From an uncultured Erysipelotrichaceae bacterium (GTDB lineage: Bacteria > Bacillota_I > Bacilli_A > Erysipelotrichales > Erysipelotrichaceae), in the NCBI GenBank assembly GCA_937874965.1, contig CALNCD010000022.1:1-7571 (forward strand): DNA of 7,571 nt. Direction: 5' to 3'. Position 1 is the first letter of the stretch. Every line of letters starts with the position of its first letter. Made by a program: the position numbers and the translations under genes. Below the pieces are notes generated by a model, which saw only the letters and a program-made list of their open reading frames with translations, was not told the DNA's origin and did not search any database. Below are positions 6,166 to 7,571 of the stretch, in pieces.

Positions 6166-7095
6166 TTATAGTTTTCCGCACGCTTTCAATACATCAATCA
6201 AAATAGCCTTTTCCTCATCGGTAATCGGCGCCAATGGTTTTCTCGCCGGACCGACCTGAATGCCAGTGACAAGTTCGATTGCCGGTCTCATAATGGAATT
6301 TGGTAAAATACGTCCATTTTGTCCGCAGGACTTGCAGAATTGATAGAGAGGCAGATTCAGCTCTTTTGCTTTCTGATGATCACCTGATGAGAATGCATCT
6401 AGGATTGCCCGAATTTCATGGCCGAAGATATGAGCGCCACCACTAACGACTCCCATAGCACCCTGAACAACGGTAGGCAATAACATAATATCGTCCCCAT
6501 TGAAAATAATGAAATCAGGATTTATGTCATGGGTTGCTAAGAAGTAATCTGTAATCTGAGTTGGATTAACCCCTGCCTCGTCTTTAATTCCGACAATATT
6601 ATCAATTTTGGCAAGCTCACGAACAACATCCGCTTCTAGGTTCACACCTACAAAGATTGGAATATTATAAAGCAGAATATTGATAGAAACGCTTCCAGCA
6701 ACGGTCTTGTAATGAGTATAGATTCCAGATTGAGTTGGCTTATTGTAGAACGGCACAACAACCATGGCTAAATCAATTCCTGCTGCTTCAGCGGCACGAG
6801 TTAATTCGACAGTCTCTTTAGTAGAAGCACAGCCAGTTCCAGCAATGACAGGTTTACGACCAGCTGCAGCCTTAACTGCAACCTTCATTAATTCAACACG
6901 TTCCTCAAAACTCAGCAACGATGCTTCACCAGTTGTTCCAGTCACAATCAGTGAATCGCAAAGATCGTTAGTAATCAAGTACTCAATCAATTCAGCATAC
7001 ATTGGATAATTAATTGTTTCGTCCGAATTGTAAGGGGTTACAAGTGGTAGTAGTATTCTTCCATACTTTGATGTAAAATCTGATTTCCTAATCAT
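6166..7095 (-). CDS. DapA/NanA-family (DHDPS-like) class I aldolase or lyase
   Basis: A 309-residue TIM-barrel enzyme of the dihydrodipicolinate synthase / N-acetylneuraminate lyase family, which forms or splits carbon-carbon bonds with pyruvate through a Schiff base. The carboxylate-binding TGTTGEAS is at 52-59, the catalytic Tyr143 in YNIP, the Schiff-base Lys171 in GIKDEAG (169-175), and the glycine-rich GAMGVVSGGA at 212-221. True dihydrodipicolinate synthases have an Arg after the YNxP motif (YNxPxRTG) that binds aspartate semialdehyde. Here the segment reads YNIPIFVG, with Phe148 at that place, so lysine synthesis is unlikely. A 2-keto-3-deoxy sugar acid aldolase or similar catabolic lyase fits better (inference). 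It is the first gene of the minus-strand operon. AGGAGG lies 5 nt before ATG at 7095, and it is controlled by the operator at 7133-7148. Confidence 0.88.
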   Translation of the reverse strand: MIRKSDFTSKYGRILLPLVTPYNSDETINYPMYAELIEYLITNDLCDSLIVTGTTGEASLLSFEERVELMKVAVKAAAGRKPVIAGTGCASTKETVELTRAAEAAGIDLAMVVVPFYNKPTQSGIYTHYKTVAGSVSINILLYNIPIFVGVNLEADVVRELAKIDNIVGIKDEAGVNPTQITDYFLATHDINPDFIIFNGDDIMLLPTVVQGAMGVVSGGAHIFGHEIRAILDAFSSGDHQKAKELNLPLYQFCKSCGQNGRILPNSIMRPAIELVTGIQVGPARKPLAPITDEEKAILIDVLKACGKL

Positions 7096-7105
7096 AGATT
7101 CCTCC

Positions 7106-7119
7106 TGTATTAAATTATC
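7106..7119. repeat. 14-bp direct repeat, copy 1 (TGTATTAAATTATC)
   Basis: Identical to bases 7224-7237. This copy abuts the ribosome site of the dapA-like gene (CCTCCT at 7101-7106 on the plus strand) and lies in its 5' untranslated leader. Similarity fades after the 14 matching bases but ATTCAC recurs at the same offset in both copies. The role is unknown; it may be a second protein-binding site or chance in AT-rich DNA. Confidence 0.4.
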
Positions 7120-7132
7120 ATTGGAAATTCAC

Positions 7133-7148
7133 TGTGCAAACGTTTACA
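7133..7148 (-). promoter_or_regulatory. LacI/GalR-type operator at the start of the minus-strand operon
   Basis: On the minus strand the site reads TGTAAACGTTTGCACA. The central AAACGTTT is a perfect palindrome with the CG dyad typical of LacI/GalR regulators, and the 14-base core differs from the CcpA cre pattern TGWNANCGNTNWCA at one position. It begins exactly 5 bases after the predicted -10 box TATTAT and so covers the probable transcription start, the classic place for a repressor. The same 16 bases recur at 7337-7352 in front of fucU. Confidence 0.8.
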
Positions 7149-7153
7149 TACAC

Positions 7154-7182
7154 ATAATATATTCCAGGGTTTTCTTTGTCAA
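7154..7182 (-). promoter_or_regulatory. Sigma-A-type promoter of the minus-strand catabolic operon
   Basis: On the minus strand, TTGACA at 7182-7177 and TATTAT at 7159-7154 are separated by 17 bp. This is a consensus -35 and a one-mismatch -10. Upstream of the -35 lies an A-rich tract (complement of the T-run near 7197-7203) that could act as an UP element. The predicted start is near 7147, inside the operator. It would drive the dapA-like gene, the liv genes and both downstream enzymes, since no convincing terminator or second promoter was seen between them. Confidence 0.78.
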
Positions 7183-7223
7183 GCATTTTATTCAACTTTT
7201 TTTACTCAGAATTCGGCACTGAA

Positions 7224-7237
7224 TGTATTAAATTATC
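7224..7237. repeat. 14-bp direct repeat, copy 2 (TGTATTAAATTATC)
   Basis: Exact copy of bases 7106-7119 in the same orientation, 118 bp away, located between the two divergent promoters and about 65 bp upstream of the fucU -35 box. Apart from the promoters, operators and this repeat, the rest of the 7096-7370 intergenic region is AT-rich DNA in which nothing else was recognised. Confidence 0.4.
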
Positions 7238-7301
7238 CAATGTTATTCACACTTTCTATAAATAATCATTTTTTTCAATTCTCAATTCGTTCAGATTATA
7301 C

Positions 7302-7331
7302 TTGACATTAATCTACCTTATCTACTATTAT
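7302..7331 (+). promoter_or_regulatory. Sigma-A-type promoter of the fucU-like gene
   Basis: TTGACA at 7302-7307 and TATTAT at 7326-7331 with an 18-bp spacer. The DNA upstream is T- and A-rich. The predicted start falls near 7338, inside the operator at 7337-7352, leaving a leader of about 33 nt with AGGAGG at 7361-7366. It is divergent from, and built like, the promoter at 7154-7182. Confidence 0.75.
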
Positions 7332-7336
7332 CAATG

Positions 7337-7352
7337 TGTAAACGTTTGCACA
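7337..7352 (+). promoter_or_regulatory. LacI/GalR-type operator in front of fucU
   Basis: TGTAAACGTTTGCACA, the exact 16 bases of the site at 7133-7148 but on the opposite strand. It again starts 5 bases after TATTAT. The distance between the two dyad centres is 202 bp. One regulator should therefore repress both directions, possibly by DNA looping. A near match to the cre pattern means CcpA binding is an alternative or an addition. Confidence 0.8.
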
Positions 7353-7370
7353 TTATTTACAGGAGGCCTT

Positions 7371-7571
7371 ATGTTAAATAATATATCAAAATTGTTATCG
7401 CCTGATTTAATCAAGATTCTAATGGAGATGGGACATGGCGATGAAATCGTCTTGGCTGACGGAAATTTTCCAGCTGCATCCACGACCAACCGTCTCATCC
7501 GTGCTGATGGAATTGGCATCCCTTCTTTACTCTCTGCAATTCTTGAGTTATTCCCGATTGATACGGGAGTT
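7371..7571 (+). CDS. fucU: FucU/RbsD-family sugar mutarotase, N-terminal part (runs off right edge)
   Basis: The first 67 codons of a cytoplasmic mutarotase that interconverts sugar anomers (L-fucose in FucU, D-ribose in RbsD), making the form the next enzyme uses. The start reads like FucU: an ISxLLSPDLIKILMEMGHGDEI-type stretch (residues 5-26) with the conserved His22 in the GHGDE motif, ADGNFPAAS (29-37), and IRADGIGIPSLL (43-54). These last motifs resemble FucU (RADG) more than RbsD. FucU proteins run to about 140-150 residues, so roughly half is seen; the C-terminal active-site residues are outside the window. AGGAGG at 7361-7366 is 4 nt before ATG at 7371. The gene is divergent from the catabolic operon and shares its operator sequence. 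The true sugar may be fucose or another deoxy or plain sugar. Confidence 0.85.
   Translation, partial: MLNNISKLLSPDLIKILMEMGHGDEIVLADGNFPAASTTNRLIRADGIGIPSLLSAILELFPIDTGV

Noticed and set aside
6166..7095. Lysine-biosynthetic dapA
   Set aside because: The Arg of the YNxPxRTG motif is missing (YNIPIFVG), no other lysine genes are near, and it leads a repressor-controlled transporter operon.
7096..7370. Riboswitch or small RNA in the divergent region
   Set aside because: Both leaders are short once the promoters are placed (about 50 and 33 nt), and no stable long-range structure was seen beyond the operators.
7331..7519. Minus-strand reading frame overlapping the fucU start and operator
   Set aside because: It runs through the operator, ribosome site and conserved FucU coding sequence, and its own product shows no known motif.

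Overview
The window reads as a carbohydrate or organic-acid catabolic locus. The organism is probably a low- to moderate-GC Gram-positive (Bacillota-like), which is an inference. It rests on AT-rich intergenic DNA, strong AGGAGG ribosome binding sites ahead of most genes, a transporter binding protein made as a lipoprotein, and LacI/CcpA-type operators. No rRNA, tRNA, transposase or CRISPR array is visible, and nothing pins the genus.

Layout: eight genes lie head to tail on the minus strand with gaps of 49 nt or less, and they look like one operon transcribed from about 7147 down past base 1. In transcription order they are: a DapA/NanA-family (class I, Schiff-base) aldolase or lyase (7095-6166); a lipoprotein substrate-binding protein (6116-4971); the permeases LivH (4907-4035) and LivM (4029-3037); the ATPases LivG (3044-2262) and LivF (2243-1533); a GldA-like iron-containing alcohol dehydrogenase (1519-419); and the start of an HpcH/HpaI-family (class II, metal-dependent) aldolase (403 to beyond 1). 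A gene for a FucU/RbsD-family sugar mutarotase starts divergently at 7371 and runs off the right edge.

The 275-bp divergent region (7096-7370) holds two back-to-back promoters with near-consensus boxes. Each has the same arrangement, TATTAT-N5-TGTAAACGTTTGCACA. The 16-base operator is identical at both promoters and sits over the predicted transcription start. This indicates one LacI/GalR-family repressor, possibly with CcpA input, controlling both directions together. The repressor gene is not in the window.

How the genes may work together (inference): the Liv-type ABC transporter imports a substrate, the mutarotase equilibrates anomers of a sugar, one or both aldolases cleave a 2-keto acid to pyruvate plus an aldehyde, and the dehydrogenase oxidises or reduces an intermediate or the aldehyde. 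Although the transporter belongs to the branched-chain amino acid family, everything around it points to a sugar, sugar acid or hydroxy/keto acid. That combination is the most interesting aspect of the window.
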